The translations under genes and the position numbers were made by a program. From Arthrobacter nitroguajacolicus_D (GTDB lineage Bacteria > Actinomycetota > Actinomycetes > Actinomycetales > Micrococcaceae): a DNA stretch of 64,000 nucleotides. The notes below the pieces were generated by a model. The model was not told the origin of the DNA, did not search any database, and was given only the letters and a program-made list of their open reading frames with translations. Numbering within the stretch: the stretch's first letter is position 1; each line of letters starts with the position of its first letter. Positions 17,749-25,973 of the stretch are shown here, piece by piece. The stretch is from positions 1 to 64,000 of the forward strand of contig NZ_JAVDSH010000010.1 in the NCBI RefSeq assembly GCF_031455195.1. Reading direction: 5' to 3'.

Positions 17749-18411
17749 ATGGGCCTTGACGTCAAATGGGCGCAGGACTGGTTGAGGTTGTCCGCGAAAG
17801 CGATGGCGGAGCACAGGGTGGAGCTGATTGAGCTGGACCGGCCCATTGGCGACTCCGACCACGGGGAGAACATGGACCGCGGCTTCCAGGCCGTGCTGCA
17901 GAAGCTCGATGAAAGCCCGCCCGAAACTGCAGGAGCTGCGTTGAAGGCTGCGGCCATGGCCCTTATGTCCAAGGTGGGCGGAGCGGCGGGGCCGCTGTAC
18001 GGAACTGCCTACCTGCGCGCGGCCACCTCGCTGGGCGAGGCCACCGACATTGATCCCGAGGCGCTGGCAGCGGCCCTCATCGCTGCGCGGGATGGCATCG
18101 TGGCACGCGGCAAGGCAGAAGTTGGCGACAAGACAATGATCGATGCTTGGACTCCGGCCGTGGACGCAGCAAGTAACGCTGCGGCCGCCGGCCAGGAAGC
18201 AGCGGCTGTGCTGGAAGCTGCTGCGGACGCTGCGGAGGCAGGGGCCAAGTCGACGGACCCCTTGGTGGCACGCAAAGGCCGGGCCAGCTATTTGGGCGAC
18301 CGCAGTGCCGGTCATCGCGACCCCGGGGCGGTGTCCACTGCGCTGCTGTTGCGGGCAGCCGCCGAGGCAGCGGCCGGCCCGGCAGTCGGGACGGGAGCAG
18401 GCGCCGGATGA
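17749..18411 (+). CDS. dhaL: Dihydroxyacetone kinase subunit DhaL
   Basis: 220 aa. ADP-binding subunit that passes phosphate from DhaM to DhaK-bound dihydroxyacetone. The Mg-ADP aspartates Asp30, Asp35 and Asp37 lie in LDRPIGDSDHGENM. The ATG at 17749 has GGGGGG 8 nt upstream. An ATG 15 nt earlier overlaps dhaK and is less likely. The C-terminus is Ala/Gly-rich. It overlaps dhaM by ATGA. Confidence 0.93.
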   Translation: MGLDVKWAQDWLRLSAKAMAEHRVELIELDRPIGDSDHGENMDRGFQAVLQKLDESPPETAGAALKAAAMALMSKVGGAAGPLYGTAYLRAATSLGEATDIDPEALAAALIAARDGIVARGKAEVGDKTMIDAWTPAVDAASNAAAAGQEAAAVLEAAADAAEAGAKSTDPLVARKGRASYLGDRSAGHRDPGAVSTALLLRAAAEAAAGPAVGTGAGAG

Positions 18412-19091
18412 CGGTTGGGATCGTGGCTGTTTCGCACAGCAGCAAGATCGCTGAAGGAGCAGTTGAACTCGCCGCCCAAATGGCACCCGACGTCGAACTG
18501 GTCGCCGCCGGGGGAACGGACGACGACCGGATCGGTACCAGCCTGGAGAAGGTGCTTGCCGCCGTCGAGCAGTCCTTGGTTGATTCCGGAGGCGACGGAG
18601 TGGTGGTGTTGACCGATTTGGGTTCGGCGGTGATGACCGCTGAGTCGGCGATGGAGTTCGCCAGTGCTCCTGAGGCCGTTCGGCTTGCCGATGCCCCTCT
18701 GGTGGAGGGCCTTGTGGCGGCGGCCGTCGCTGCCCAGGGAGGTGCCGGCGTCGAGGATGTGCTCAAAGCAGCTGAGGCGGTACGTTTTGGCGGCGGAACG
18801 GAAAGGCCCGACGAAACCCCGCATACGGGGGCGCCGGACGCTAGCGGCGACTTCGAGCTCATCAACCCCTTGGGAATGCACGCGCGTCCCGCGGCAAAGA
18901 TCGCAGGCGGTTTGTCGGGCATGGACGCCGAGGTGACCGTCAACGGCGTCGACGGCATGTCCATCATGGCGCTGATGGCGCTCGCCGCGGGCCAGGGTAC
19001 GACGCTCCACGTCGAGGCCCGTGGGAAGGACGCTGCGAAGGCGGTGGGATACGTGCGTCGGCTTGTGGAGGAAGGGTTTGGGGAGCTCTGA
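18408..19091 (+). CDS. dhaM: PTS-dependent dihydroxyacetone kinase phosphotransferase subunit DhaM
   Basis: 227 aa. EIIA-mannose-like domain (1-125) with phospho-accepting His10 in VSHSSK, a Gly/Thr/Pro linker, then an HPr domain (about 149-227) with His158 in NPLGMHARPAAK. The EI-like third domain of E. coli DhaM is absent, so general PTS enzyme I must phosphorylate the HPr part. ATGA overlap with dhaL. Completes a route from glycerol or dihydroxyacetone into glycolysis. Confidence 0.93.
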   Translation: MTVGIVAVSHSSKIAEGAVELAAQMAPDVELVAAGGTDDDRIGTSLEKVLAAVEQSLVDSGGDGVVVLTDLGSAVMTAESAMEFASAPEAVRLADAPLVEGLVAAAVAAQGGAGVEDVLKAAEAVRFGGGTERPDETPHTGAPDASGDFELINPLGMHARPAAKIAGGLSGMDAEVTVNGVDGMSIMALMALAAGQGTTLHVEARGKDAAKAVGYVRRLVEEGFGEL

Positions 19092-19180
19092 TTCTCCGGT
19101 TTTTGGACCAAGATATTGCTAAGTATGCTGATTAGTGATGTTGTAGAGGTACAAGGTTCCTACGACGAAAGAGGTGCGAC

Positions 19181-19357
19181 ATGGGTGCTGACGACAAGAT
19201 GGAGAATGCTGGCGAGAAGCTCGGCGGCAAGGCAAAGGAAGCTGCCGGCAAGCTGACGGACGACAAGGGTCTCGAAGCTGAAGGCAAGGGCGACCAGACC
19301 AAGGCCGACCTCAAGGGTGCCGGCGAGAAGCTGAAGGACGCCTTCAAGAAGGACTAG
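19181..19357 (+). CDS. CsbD family stress protein
   Basis: 58 aa. Hydrophilic, Lys/Gly/Ala-rich repeats (KAKEAAGKLTDDKGLEAEGK) typical of CsbD-like general stress proteins, in their usual length range. Ribosome site GAGG before the ATG. Single gene with its own perfect terminator. In other bacteria the family is controlled by the general stress sigma factor; no clear such promoter was found here. Molecular function of the family is unknown. Confidence 0.85.
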   Translation: MGADDKMENAGEKLGGKAKEAAGKLTDDKGLEAEGKGDQTKADLKGAGEKLKDAFKKD

Positions 19358-19363
19358 GAATGT

Positions 19364-19397
19364 AGACAGGGCCGCTGCGGTTGCAGCGGCCCTGTCT
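19364..19397 (+). terminator. csbD-like gene terminator
   Basis: Perfect 15-bp stem AGACAGGGCCGCTGC with loop GGTT, 6 nt after the stop. Confidence 0.85.
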
Positions 19398-19445
19398 TGC
19401 TGTGGGAAGCCTCGTTTCGAGGCCGCTATCTAATGGAGGAACTTC

Positions 19446-19706
19446 GTGAACCTACTGGTAAAACTGTTCGGCATTGCTGTTAGCCTCGGCGCAGGTGCCA
19501 TCGCGAACAAGACCCTGGAAGGCCTCTGGGAGAAGAAAACCGGCAAGCCGGCGCCGAAGGACGGGACGGACCTCAACGACTCCCTGCCAGGGGTCCTGGT
19601 TTTCGCCGTAGTCTCCGCCGGTGTTGGCGCAATCGTTCACGTACTAACCCAAAGGGGCACCAAGAGTGCCCTGGCACGTATGAAGAAGACAGCAGACGAG
19701 GTCTAA
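19446..19706 (+). CDS. DUF4235 small membrane protein
   Basis: 86 aa with two membrane segments (about 3-22 and 48-68) flanking a loop rich in Lys/Pro/Asp (KKTGKPAPKDGTDLND). This matches DUF4235, common in actinobacteria next to CsbD-like genes. ATG preceded by GGAGG. Ends 3 nt before the VOC gene, so the two are probably co-transcribed. Function unknown. Confidence 0.8.
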   Translation: MNLLVKLFGIAVSLGAGAIANKTLEGLWEKKTGKPAPKDGTDLNDSLPGVLVFAVVSAGVGAIVHVLTQRGTKSALARMKKTADEV

Positions 19707-19709
19707 CAA

Positions 19710-20069
19710 ATGGCAATAGCGAAATTCCCGAGTGTCGTCATCGATTGTCCTGACCCGGCCGCCCTCGCAGCCTTCTACGGTGAGCTCTTCGGCTGGGAAA
19801 TCGAGGACAAGGGCGACTGGTTCGATATCCGCCCCAGCGACGGCAGCAACTGCATTTCCTTCCAGCAGGTTGAGGTGTACCAGGCGCCGAAGTGGCCCGG
19901 CCAGACCATCCCGCAGCAAATGCACCTGGACATGGTGGTGGAAGACCTGGACAAAGGCGAAGAGGTTGCCGTCTCCCTTGGCGCAACCAAGGCCGACCAC
20001 CAGCCCGGCGAAACGTTCAGGGTGTTCCTCGATCCTGCCGGGCACCCCTTCTGCCTCTGCCTGAGCTAG
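19710..20069 (+). CDS. VOC (glyoxalase/bleomycin-resistance fold) protein
   Basis: 119 aa, one VOC domain with the two babab modules: FPSVVIDCPDPAALAAFYGELFG at the N-terminus and FRVFLDPAGHPFCLCL at the C-terminus. Metal-ligand positions are partly conserved (His near 71 in QMHLDMVV, Glu absent at the last strand, where FCLCL replaces FELV). It may therefore be a binding protein rather than an enzyme. Follows the DUF4235 gene by 3 nt. Confidence 0.8.
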   Translation: MAIAKFPSVVIDCPDPAALAAFYGELFGWEIEDKGDWFDIRPSDGSNCISFQQVEVYQAPKWPGQTIPQQMHLDMVVEDLDKGEEVAVSLGATKADHQPGETFRVFLDPAGHPFCLCLS

Positions 20070-20103
20070 GGCCCGGGCCCTGCGTGGGGCGGCCGGGCCC
20101 GGT
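20069..20103. terminator. GC-rich hairpin between converging VOC genes
   Basis: GGGCCCGGGCC (20069-20079) pairs with GGCCGGGCCC (20091-20100) with one bulge, followed by GGTTT. It lies in the 60-bp gap between two converging genes and could end both transcripts. Confidence 0.6.
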
Positions 20104-20129
20104 TTGGCGGCCTGGCCTGCGGGGGCGGC

Positions 20130-20642
20130 TTAGCCCTGCTGAGCCGCCCACTCTTCGACGCGGCGGTTGCTCTCCTCCTCTGAGAGGTCCTCGACGCGCG
20201 TCATGATGGACCACCGGACCCCGAACGGATCCCGGATGCTGGCATAGCGGTCACCGGAAACGAAGGTGCTCAACGGCTCCCTGATGGTGGCGCCGGCTTG
20301 TTCCGCTTTGCGGACCAGGGCGTCCGCATCGGAGCAGTAGAGGCCCAGGGAATAGCAGTCGTTTTCGCCCTCGGGTGCCGCAACCAAGTGGTATTCGGGG
20401 CTGGGTTCGCCGAGTTGCAGGTGGCCGTTTCCGAAGTCGAGCTCCGCGTGGACCACCACCCCGCCCATCTCGGTTTCGCCCACCACCCTGGCGCCGAACA
20501 CGTCCCGGTAGAACGCGATGGCTTCCTTGGCGTTGGGCACAGCAAGGAACGGCGTGAGGCTGGTCAAACCGTGCGGGATGCCGTGCGTGGTGTGCTCGCC
20601 ATTCGCGGCGGTTGTCGCTTCTGTGCTTGCAGTATCTGTCAT
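20130..20642 (-). CDS. PhnB-like VOC family protein
   Basis: 170 aa. VOC fold of the PhnB/YdhR-like type: LTPFLAVPNAKEAIAFYRDVFG, then HAELDFGNGHLQLGEP, and SIRDPFGVRWSIMTRV at the end. The ATG at 20642 is chosen over the longer frame because TAGCGT lies 7 nt upstream (leaderless pattern) and the extra 29 residues are unstructured. C-terminal Glu-rich helix (EDLSEEESNRRVEEW). Diverges from the AraC gene, which may regulate it. Substrate unknown. Confidence 0.82.
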   Translation of the reverse strand: MTDTASTEATTAANGEHTTHGIPHGLTSLTPFLAVPNAKEAIAFYRDVFGARVVGETEMGGVVVHAELDFGNGHLQLGEPSPEYHLVAAPEGENDCYSLGLYCSDADALVRKAEQAGATIREPLSTFVSGDRYASIRDPFGVRWSIMTRVEDLSEEESNRRVEEWAAQQG

Positions 20643-20728
20643 GGTTATGACGCTACGTGCCTGGTGCGGGCCGGCGCTTGGAGATTCGCGACGGGTTCGC
20701 GAGCGGTTGGTTTCCGGGGAAGGCTCCA

Positions 20729-21523
20729 ATGAAGGATTCGTTCAAAGGCATCCTCTATCCCGCGCGGCTGCCCTCCTTCCATCGCCTTCCGGCGCCGGCG
20801 TCGGTGGCGGACCTCGTCCAGTGGTTCTGGATTCCCGAGTGGGACATCGAACCGGGCCGATCGTCCCGGCAACACGTGATCGCCTACCCCACCTCCAATC
20901 TGGTGGTGCAAGGTGATGTGGTCGAATTCTCCGGCCCCACCACCCGTGCCGCGTACCGTGACCTGACCGGAAAGGGTTGGGCGGTGGGCGCCTTGCTGCG
21001 TCCGGCGGCGGTTCCGCTGTTCAGTGATGCTCCAGAAAGCCTCCGGGACAAAGGGCTCGCTTTGGACTTGCGCGATCTCCACACCGCCGTCTCGGAGGCC
21101 ATGGACACGCGCGACGGCGGTGCTTACCGGGGACGGGCAATGGATGCGTTTGTTGCGTGGCTGGTTTCGCTGGACGTTGCTGTGTCCGAAGAGGCGCTGC
21201 TCGCAAACCGGATGATGGACATCATCGCTTCCGACTCCGAGGTGGTCCGGATCGAGGATGCGGCATCCCTGCTTGCCGTGTCCCCACGAACGTTGCAACG
21301 GATCGCGAAGAAGTACATCGGGTTGAGTCCCTCCGCCCTCATCCGCCGCCGAAGGCTGCAGGACGCGGCCGAACGCACCCGGTCTGATCCAACAGCGGAT
21401 CTTGCGGTGATCGCCGTCGAACTTGGCTATGCAGATCATGCGCACCTCACGAACGATTTCCGGAAGTTCCTGGGCTTCACGCCGAGTTCGTATCGGCGGT
21501 CAGCCGGGGCTGCGGACTGCTGA
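20729..21523 (+). CDS. AraC family transcriptional regulator
   Basis: 264 aa. N-terminal DUF6597-like sensor region (LPAPASVADLVQWFWIPEWDI) and a C-terminal AraC DNA-binding domain with two HTHs (about 165-258: LAVSPRTLQRIAKKYIGLSP, then VAVELGYADHAHLTNDFRK). ATG at 20729 follows GGGGAAGG. Its last 47 bp overlap the 3' end of the converging dctA gene. Probable target is the divergent PhnB-like gene; the signal is unknown. Confidence 0.88.
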   Translation: MKDSFKGILYPARLPSFHRLPAPASVADLVQWFWIPEWDIEPGRSSRQHVIAYPTSNLVVQGDVVEFSGPTTRAAYRDLTGKGWAVGALLRPAAVPLFSDAPESLRDKGLALDLRDLHTAVSEAMDTRDGGAYRGRAMDAFVAWLVSLDVAVSEEALLANRMMDIIASDSEVVRIEDAASLLAVSPRTLQRIAKKYIGLSPSALIRRRRLQDAAERTRSDPTADLAVIAVELGYADHAHLTNDFRKFLGFTPSSYRRSAGAADC

Positions 21524-22868
21524 GCGTTGGCACCGTAGGTTCGGTGACTGCGTCCCCTTCCTCTGGGGCGGGGGTCTCCCCGCGGAAAGCTGCCAGCATT
21601 GCCTCGCGATCGAATTGACCCTCCCATTTGGAGACCACAAAAGTGGCGACGCAGTTGCCAAGCAGGTTGACCACAACCCTCATGGAGTCCATGAGCCGGT
21701 CGGCCCCCAGCAGGAGTGCCACGCCTGCAACCGGGAAGATTCCCAGGGCTCCAGCTGTGGCCGAGAGGGCCAGGAAGGCTGATCCCGGGACTCCGGCCAT
21801 GCCCTTGGAGGTCAGCATGAGAATGCCCAGTGCGGCCAGTTGCTGACCCAGATCCAGGTTGTGCCCGAAGGCCTGTGCGAGGAATAGGAGGGAGATCGAC
21901 AGGTAGAGTGCCGCGCCGTCGAGGTTGAAAGAGTATCCGGTGGGAACCACCAGTCCCGTGGTTGCCCGGGAACAGCCGGCGTTGGTCAGCTTGGTCATGA
22001 TGCGAGGGAGGACGGATTCGGTGGAGGCCGTGCCCAATGCCAGCATGAACTCTTCGCGCGAGTATTTGATGAACTGCCACAGGGGAACACGAGGGTAGGC
22101 CCAGGCCACCACAAACAACAAGCCGATGAAGATCAGGGCAGAGCCGTAGCACGCTGCCACCAGGAGGGCGTAGGTGCTCAGGGAGCTAAGCCCGTATTGG
22201 CCGATGATGAAGGCCATGGCGCCAAACGCACCTACTGGAGCCACCCGCATGACCCAGGCCATGATCCTGAAGAAGATTTCCAACGTGGTTTCCATGATGT
22301 CAATGACCGGCTTGCATTTCTCCCGCCCCACCACCACGATTGCTGCTCCAAAGAAGACGGCGAAGCACAGCACCTGCAAGAGTGAGTTTGAGGCAAATGC
22401 CCCCACCACGCTTGTGGGGATGATGCCCAGCAGGAACTGTCCGGCATCCTTGGGTGGGGCCGTGGTGGTCTTGGCGTTCACGGCATCCTCGGACAAGGAC
22501 GCGGGGTCAATGTTCAGGCCGGCGCCCGGCTGCACGACGTTGGCCACTACCAGCCCAAAAGCAAGCGCGAAGAGTGTAGCGGCGGTGAAGTAGACCAGGG
22601 CCTTCACGCCCACCCGACCGACCGCTCTTACGTCTCCCACGGCTGAGATCCCAGTGACGATGACCAGGAAAATCAGCGGCGCGATGATCATCTTGATGAG
22701 TTGGATGAAGCCATCGCCCAGCGGGCGAAGCGCGGACCCGATGTTGGGCCACAGGTACCCGATGACGATTCCCGCTACCACCGCCACAAGGATTTGGAAG
22801 AACAAGGATTTGTATAAGGGCTTCTTCGCAGCTGGAGTTGAGGCTGTTTCAGGTGCATGGATCTTCAA
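21477..22868 (-). CDS. dctA: C4-dicarboxylate/proton-or-sodium symporter DctA
   Basis: 463 aa. Glutamate:Na+/dicarboxylate symporter fold with about eight membrane helices and two hairpins. Signature motifs are the serine-rich GTASTESVLPR, PTGYSFNLDGAALY and KGMAGVPGSAFLAL. It imports succinate, fumarate and malate. The only in-frame start is TTG at 22868, without a clear ribosome site. A hydrophilic tail of ~45 residues extends beyond the usual core and is encoded in the 47-bp overlap with the AraC gene. No dctBD pair is present. Confidence 0.9.
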   Translation of the reverse strand: MKIHAPETASTPAAKKPLYKSLFFQILVAVVAGIVIGYLWPNIGSALRPLGDGFIQLIKMIIAPLIFLVIVTGISAVGDVRAVGRVGVKALVYFTAATLFALAFGLVVANVVQPGAGLNIDPASLSEDAVNAKTTTAPPKDAGQFLLGIIPTSVVGAFASNSLLQVLCFAVFFGAAIVVVGREKCKPVIDIMETTLEIFFRIMAWVMRVAPVGAFGAMAFIIGQYGLSSLSTYALLVAACYGSALIFIGLLFVVAWAYPRVPLWQFIKYSREEFMLALGTASTESVLPRIMTKLTNAGCSRATTGLVVPTGYSFNLDGAALYLSISLLFLAQAFGHNLDLGQQLAALGILMLTSKGMAGVPGSAFLALSATAGALGIFPVAGVALLLGADRLMDSMRVVVNLLGNCVATFVVSKWEGQFDREAMLAAFRGETPAPEEGDAVTEPTVPTLSSPQPRLTADTNSA

Positions 22869-22995
22869 GGAGGGCGCCTATCTGTGCATGGGGCCGTGCA
22901 GGGTCACGGCCGGGATCACACAAGACGCTATGAGTGCCGTGTTTCCGGATTGCTAATTCCAGAGGCGCTCTGTGTTTAATATCGGAATCAAGTTT

Positions 22996-23541
22996 TCACG
23001 ATGCGAAATTGACCGGGGATAAGGGCTGGCAGGCCTCCGCCGCAACCTCCGCAGGCTTCGGGACCGGCTTATGCGCTGCGTCGAGGAAGACCCTGTAGGA
23101 AACCACTCCCTCCCCGGCTGGTCCCGTCGCGCACCTGCAGCGGTATGCCTGGGACATCCAGGAGCTGTCCAGCAGTGCCTGCATCCAGGCATCACATTCT
23201 GCCAGCGAGAGAGGTGTGCGGTATCCGGCATCCTTCCGGTGGGCCGCGAAGGACACTGTGACGCAGGTGCCGGCAGGGGCAGGCCCGGCGGCGAACCACC
23301 CCATATCCACGGTTTCGGCGACGATGGTCAAGTTGATGTTCGCGTCGCCGGCCGACGGCATAGGACCCGCCCGATGCTGCCGACGGCCAAGGCGGCTTGC
23401 GTCCCCGCGCCGTGAAGACGCAGTCAACGCTGCACGAAGTTCGCTGAGTTCCCGGCCATGCGTGTTGTAAATCCGTGCACTGAGATCCGCATCCACTGAC
23501 CGGCTTGCAGTTTCAGCCCCTGGCTCATCGGTGCTTGGCAC
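22996..23541 (-). CDS. Hypothetical protein
   Basis: 181 aa, no membrane segment or signal peptide. GTG start with GGAGG 4 nt upstream. Contains a CxC pair (YRCRCATG) and a mixed alpha/beta composition (INLTIVAETVDMGWF, TCVTVSFAAHRKDAGY). Same strand as the lipoprotein and mutY genes upstream, with an 89-bp gap. I do not recognise the family; coding quality looks real. Confidence 0.55.
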   Translation of the reverse strand: MPSTDEPGAETASRSVDADLSARIYNTHGRELSELRAALTASSRRGDASRLGRRQHRAGPMPSAGDANINLTIVAETVDMGWFAAGPAPAGTCVTVSFAAHRKDAGYRTPLSLAECDAWMQALLDSSWMSQAYRCRCATGPAGEGVVSYRVFLDAAHKPVPKPAEVAAEACQPLSPVNFAS

Positions 23542-23630
23542 AACGCCTCCAAAGGTCGACCCGGGCAGAATGACACGAGAATACCGCTGACTAAATCAAA
23601 TCGCTAGAGGAACGGTGCGGTTCGATACTG

Positions 23631-24113
23631 CTACCCCTGCCGTAGCCCCGCCGCATCAAGGACCACGGCAGCCGTAATGATGCGCCCGCACTGCTCGCCG
23701 AACGGGTAGTCGCCCTTCGGAGTGAACGTCAGGGTGCGCATCGGCAAGGCCGCCCCGGCAGCGGAAGTGCCACTCACCGTAGCTTGCATGGGTGCTTCCG
23801 ATAACGCCTGAAGTTCCATGAAGCCCTGCAGGGTTCCGTCGGGGGATGAAGTCGCTGAACAGACACCCTCCGGCGAGCAACCCTGGTCCACAGCAACCGA
23901 GCCCGGATGCAGAACCAGCTCTTTCCCGGTGCAGCTACCGTCCTGGCAAGCCTTGAGCCGAAGAGAACCAACGTCGCCAGCGTAGGTGGCGGCCACCGTC
24001 AGGGACACCCCGGTAGCGCGGGCAATGGCCGGGCACGCCACAGGCTCCGGATAGCAGCCAGTAAGCAGGGCCACAGCGCCGGCAAGAGTCAAAGCGAAAC
24101 CGATTCTGCCCAT
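23631..24113 (-). CDS. Putative lipoprotein
   Basis: 160 aa with a lipoprotein signal: positively charged N-terminus, hydrophobic core and lipobox LLTGC with Cys20. The exported part carries several further cysteines (CxxxxC and C-rich VDQGCSPEGVC), probably disulphide-bonded. TACCCT lies 5 nt before the ATG, so the mRNA may be leaderless. It follows mutY on the same strand after 24 bp. Function unknown. Confidence 0.7.
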   Translation of the reverse strand: MGRIGFALTLAGAVALLTGCYPEPVACPAIARATGVSLTVAATYAGDVGSLRLKACQDGSCTGKELVLHPGSVAVDQGCSPEGVCSATSSPDGTLQGFMELQALSEAPMQATVSGTSAAGAALPMRTLTFTPKGDYPFGEQCGRIITAAVVLDAAGLRQG

Positions 24114-24137
24114 GCTTCAGGGTAGGACCGGGACGGG

Positions 24138-25088
24138 CTACGCCGGAAGCCGCAACCCGCCGTCGTGCATTTCCGCAAGGCCGTCGGTCAGCAGGCCGTC
24201 CAAGGCACGCTCCAGCTGTTCCGGCGCCGAGTTGAGGCGGTGCAAGGCTGCGAGCGGGATGCCGACGCCGGATGGCGCAAATCCGAGGTCGGCAGGCGCC
24301 TGTTCGAACATCTCACGCGGGACGGGTGCGGCAGCTTCGCGGAGTACTGCCATCACGGCTCCGCGCACCTGGCGGTCGGTGCCGTGCCAGGACTGGCCTT
24401 TAGGCGTGTACGACGGCGGCGGCTCACCGGCGGCGAGCCACGCACAGCTTGCGCGGACGGGGCAGTCGGAGCACTTGGGGCTGCGGGCGGTGCAGACCAT
24501 GGCGCCGAGCTCCATGACAGAAGCGTTCCAGCGTACGGACAGTTCCGGATCGAGGGGGAGCAGCGACTCTGCCAGGCGCATCTCCGCGGCGGTCAGCGTT
24601 GGTGCCGGAAGGGCGCTCCCGGCGAAGAGCCGTGCATGGACGCGGCGGATGTTGGTGTCCACGACCGTCTCCCGGCGGCCAAAGGCAAAGGCTGCGACGG
24701 CGGCGGCCGTGTAACTGCCGACGCCGGGAAGCCCCAGGAGCTCGTCGTAGTTGTCGGGCACTAAACCGCCGTGTTGCTCACGGAGGGCGACGGCGGCCGC
24801 GTGCAGCCGCAATGCCCGACGCGGATAACCGAGGCGGCCCCAATGGCGCACGGCTTCTCCGGAGGGCTCGTTGGCGAGGTCGGCGGGTGTGGGCCAACGT
24901 TCCATCCAGTCAAGCCATACCGGAAGGACACGGACCACGGGGGTTTGCTGGAGCATGACTTCGCTGACCAGGATTCCCCACGCGCTGCAGTCGGGTTCGC
25001 GCCACGGGAGGTCCCTTGCCGTGTCCTCGAACCACTGGTCCAGGGCGTTGTGGAGCGAGGCCAGCTGGAGGGTGTTGGGAAGTGTCAT
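24138..25088 (-). CDS. mutY: A/G-specific adenine glycosylase MutY
   Basis: 316 aa. HhH-GPD glycosylase: catalytic Glu43 in SEVMLQQT, HhH motif LLGLPGVGSYTAAAV (117-131), catalytic Asp144 in VVDTNIRRV, and a 4Fe-4S loop with Cys199, Cys206, Cys209 and Cys215 (C-x6-C-x2-C-x5-C). It removes adenine mispaired with 8-oxoguanine. The C-terminal region is short, so the NUDIX-like 8-oxoG recognition domain is reduced or absent, as in many actinobacterial forms. The ATG at 25088 is preferred; the longer frame adds 22 atypical residues. Confidence 0.93.
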   Translation of the reverse strand: MTLPNTLQLASLHNALDQWFEDTARDLPWREPDCSAWGILVSEVMLQQTPVVRVLPVWLDWMERWPTPADLANEPSGEAVRHWGRLGYPRRALRLHAAAVALREQHGGLVPDNYDELLGLPGVGSYTAAAVAAFAFGRRETVVDTNIRRVHARLFAGSALPAPTLTAAEMRLAESLLPLDPELSVRWNASVMELGAMVCTARSPKCSDCPVRASCAWLAAGEPPPSYTPKGQSWHGTDRQVRGAVMAVLREAAAPVPREMFEQAPADLGFAPSGVGIPLAALHRLNSAPEQLERALDGLLTDGLAEMHDGGLRLPA

Positions 25089-25224
25089 ACTGCCAACAAC
25101 TCTAGTGGATTCCAGCCCGGACCAGCCCGCCCGCAATCGCATGGCCGACGTCACACAGCCCTGGATTGGGCGCCAGCGGCGTGGAGGTTAGGCACCCCGG
25201 CCGCTGCGAGCCTAGCCTAGAACC

Positions 25225-25932
25225 ATGTCCACCAAGGGTAAGCAGCAATCCACCGCGCGCTCATCAGCGCCGGCGAAAGGTGCTGCCCGCGGTTCGACAC
25301 CCCAAAGCACCTCCACGAACCGTCGCCGGCCGAGCCCTGCCGTGTACCGCCGTCGTCGGCAGGTAGTCTTCGGTGCCCTGCTGCTGGTGATCGTGCTGCT
25401 CGTAGCTGGCATAGTTGCCGTCACCGGGGCGCTTTCCGGGAAGTCAGAACCGCAAGCGGTCGCGTCTCCCGATACAACGCAGGCACCGACGCAAGGGACC
25501 GCACCGTCGGGAACGCCGTCGCCTTCGGCTTCCGCTACGCCCGTGTGCGACTTCAACCTCATGACCGTGGCCGCGAAAACCGATAAATCTGCCTACGGTG
25601 CTGAGGAAATGCCGCTCCTGACCATGACCATCACCAACGGCGGCGCAGCTCCGTGCGAGGTCAACGTCGGAACTTCACAGATGGAATACCTGGTGATGAG
25701 CGGAGCGGACCGCATTTTCTCCTCCAAGGACTGCCAGACAGGCGGCGTGGACCTCATCAAGACCATCCAGCCAGGCAAGAGCGAAACCGCCAACTTCCCG
25801 TGGCAGCGCAACCGGACACTGGAAGGCTGCGGAGCCATCAACGCCAAGCCCGGTGCCGGCGGCGCCTACTACACGTTCGAAGCGCGGCTGGGAAACAAAG
25901 CCAGCCCCAAAGCCACCTTCCAGCTGAACTAA
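25225..25932 (+). CDS. Membrane-anchored hypothetical protein with Ser/Thr/Pro-rich linker
   Basis: 235 aa. Basic cytoplasmic N-terminus (about 1-46), one membrane helix (47-70), an extracellular Pro/Thr/Ser linker (80-105), then a beta-rich domain with three cysteines (CDFNLMTVAAKTDKSAYG, APCEVNVG, CGAINAK) resembling DUF4232-like extracellular folds. TAGCCT lies exactly 6 nt before the ATG (leaderless). Similar proteins occur near disA in actinobacteria, from memory. Function unknown. Confidence 0.7.
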   Translation: MSTKGKQQSTARSSAPAKGAARGSTPQSTSTNRRRPSPAVYRRRRQVVFGALLLVIVLLVAGIVAVTGALSGKSEPQAVASPDTTQAPTQGTAPSGTPSPSASATPVCDFNLMTVAAKTDKSAYGAEEMPLLTMTITNGGAAPCEVNVGTSQMEYLVMSGADRIFSSKDCQTGGVDLIKTIQPGKSETANFPWQRNRTLEGCGAINAKPGAGGAYYTFEARLGNKASPKATFQLN

Positions 25933-25973
25933 GCGGCCTCGCGCCAAGCAAACGTTCGACGGCGGCAGTCGCC

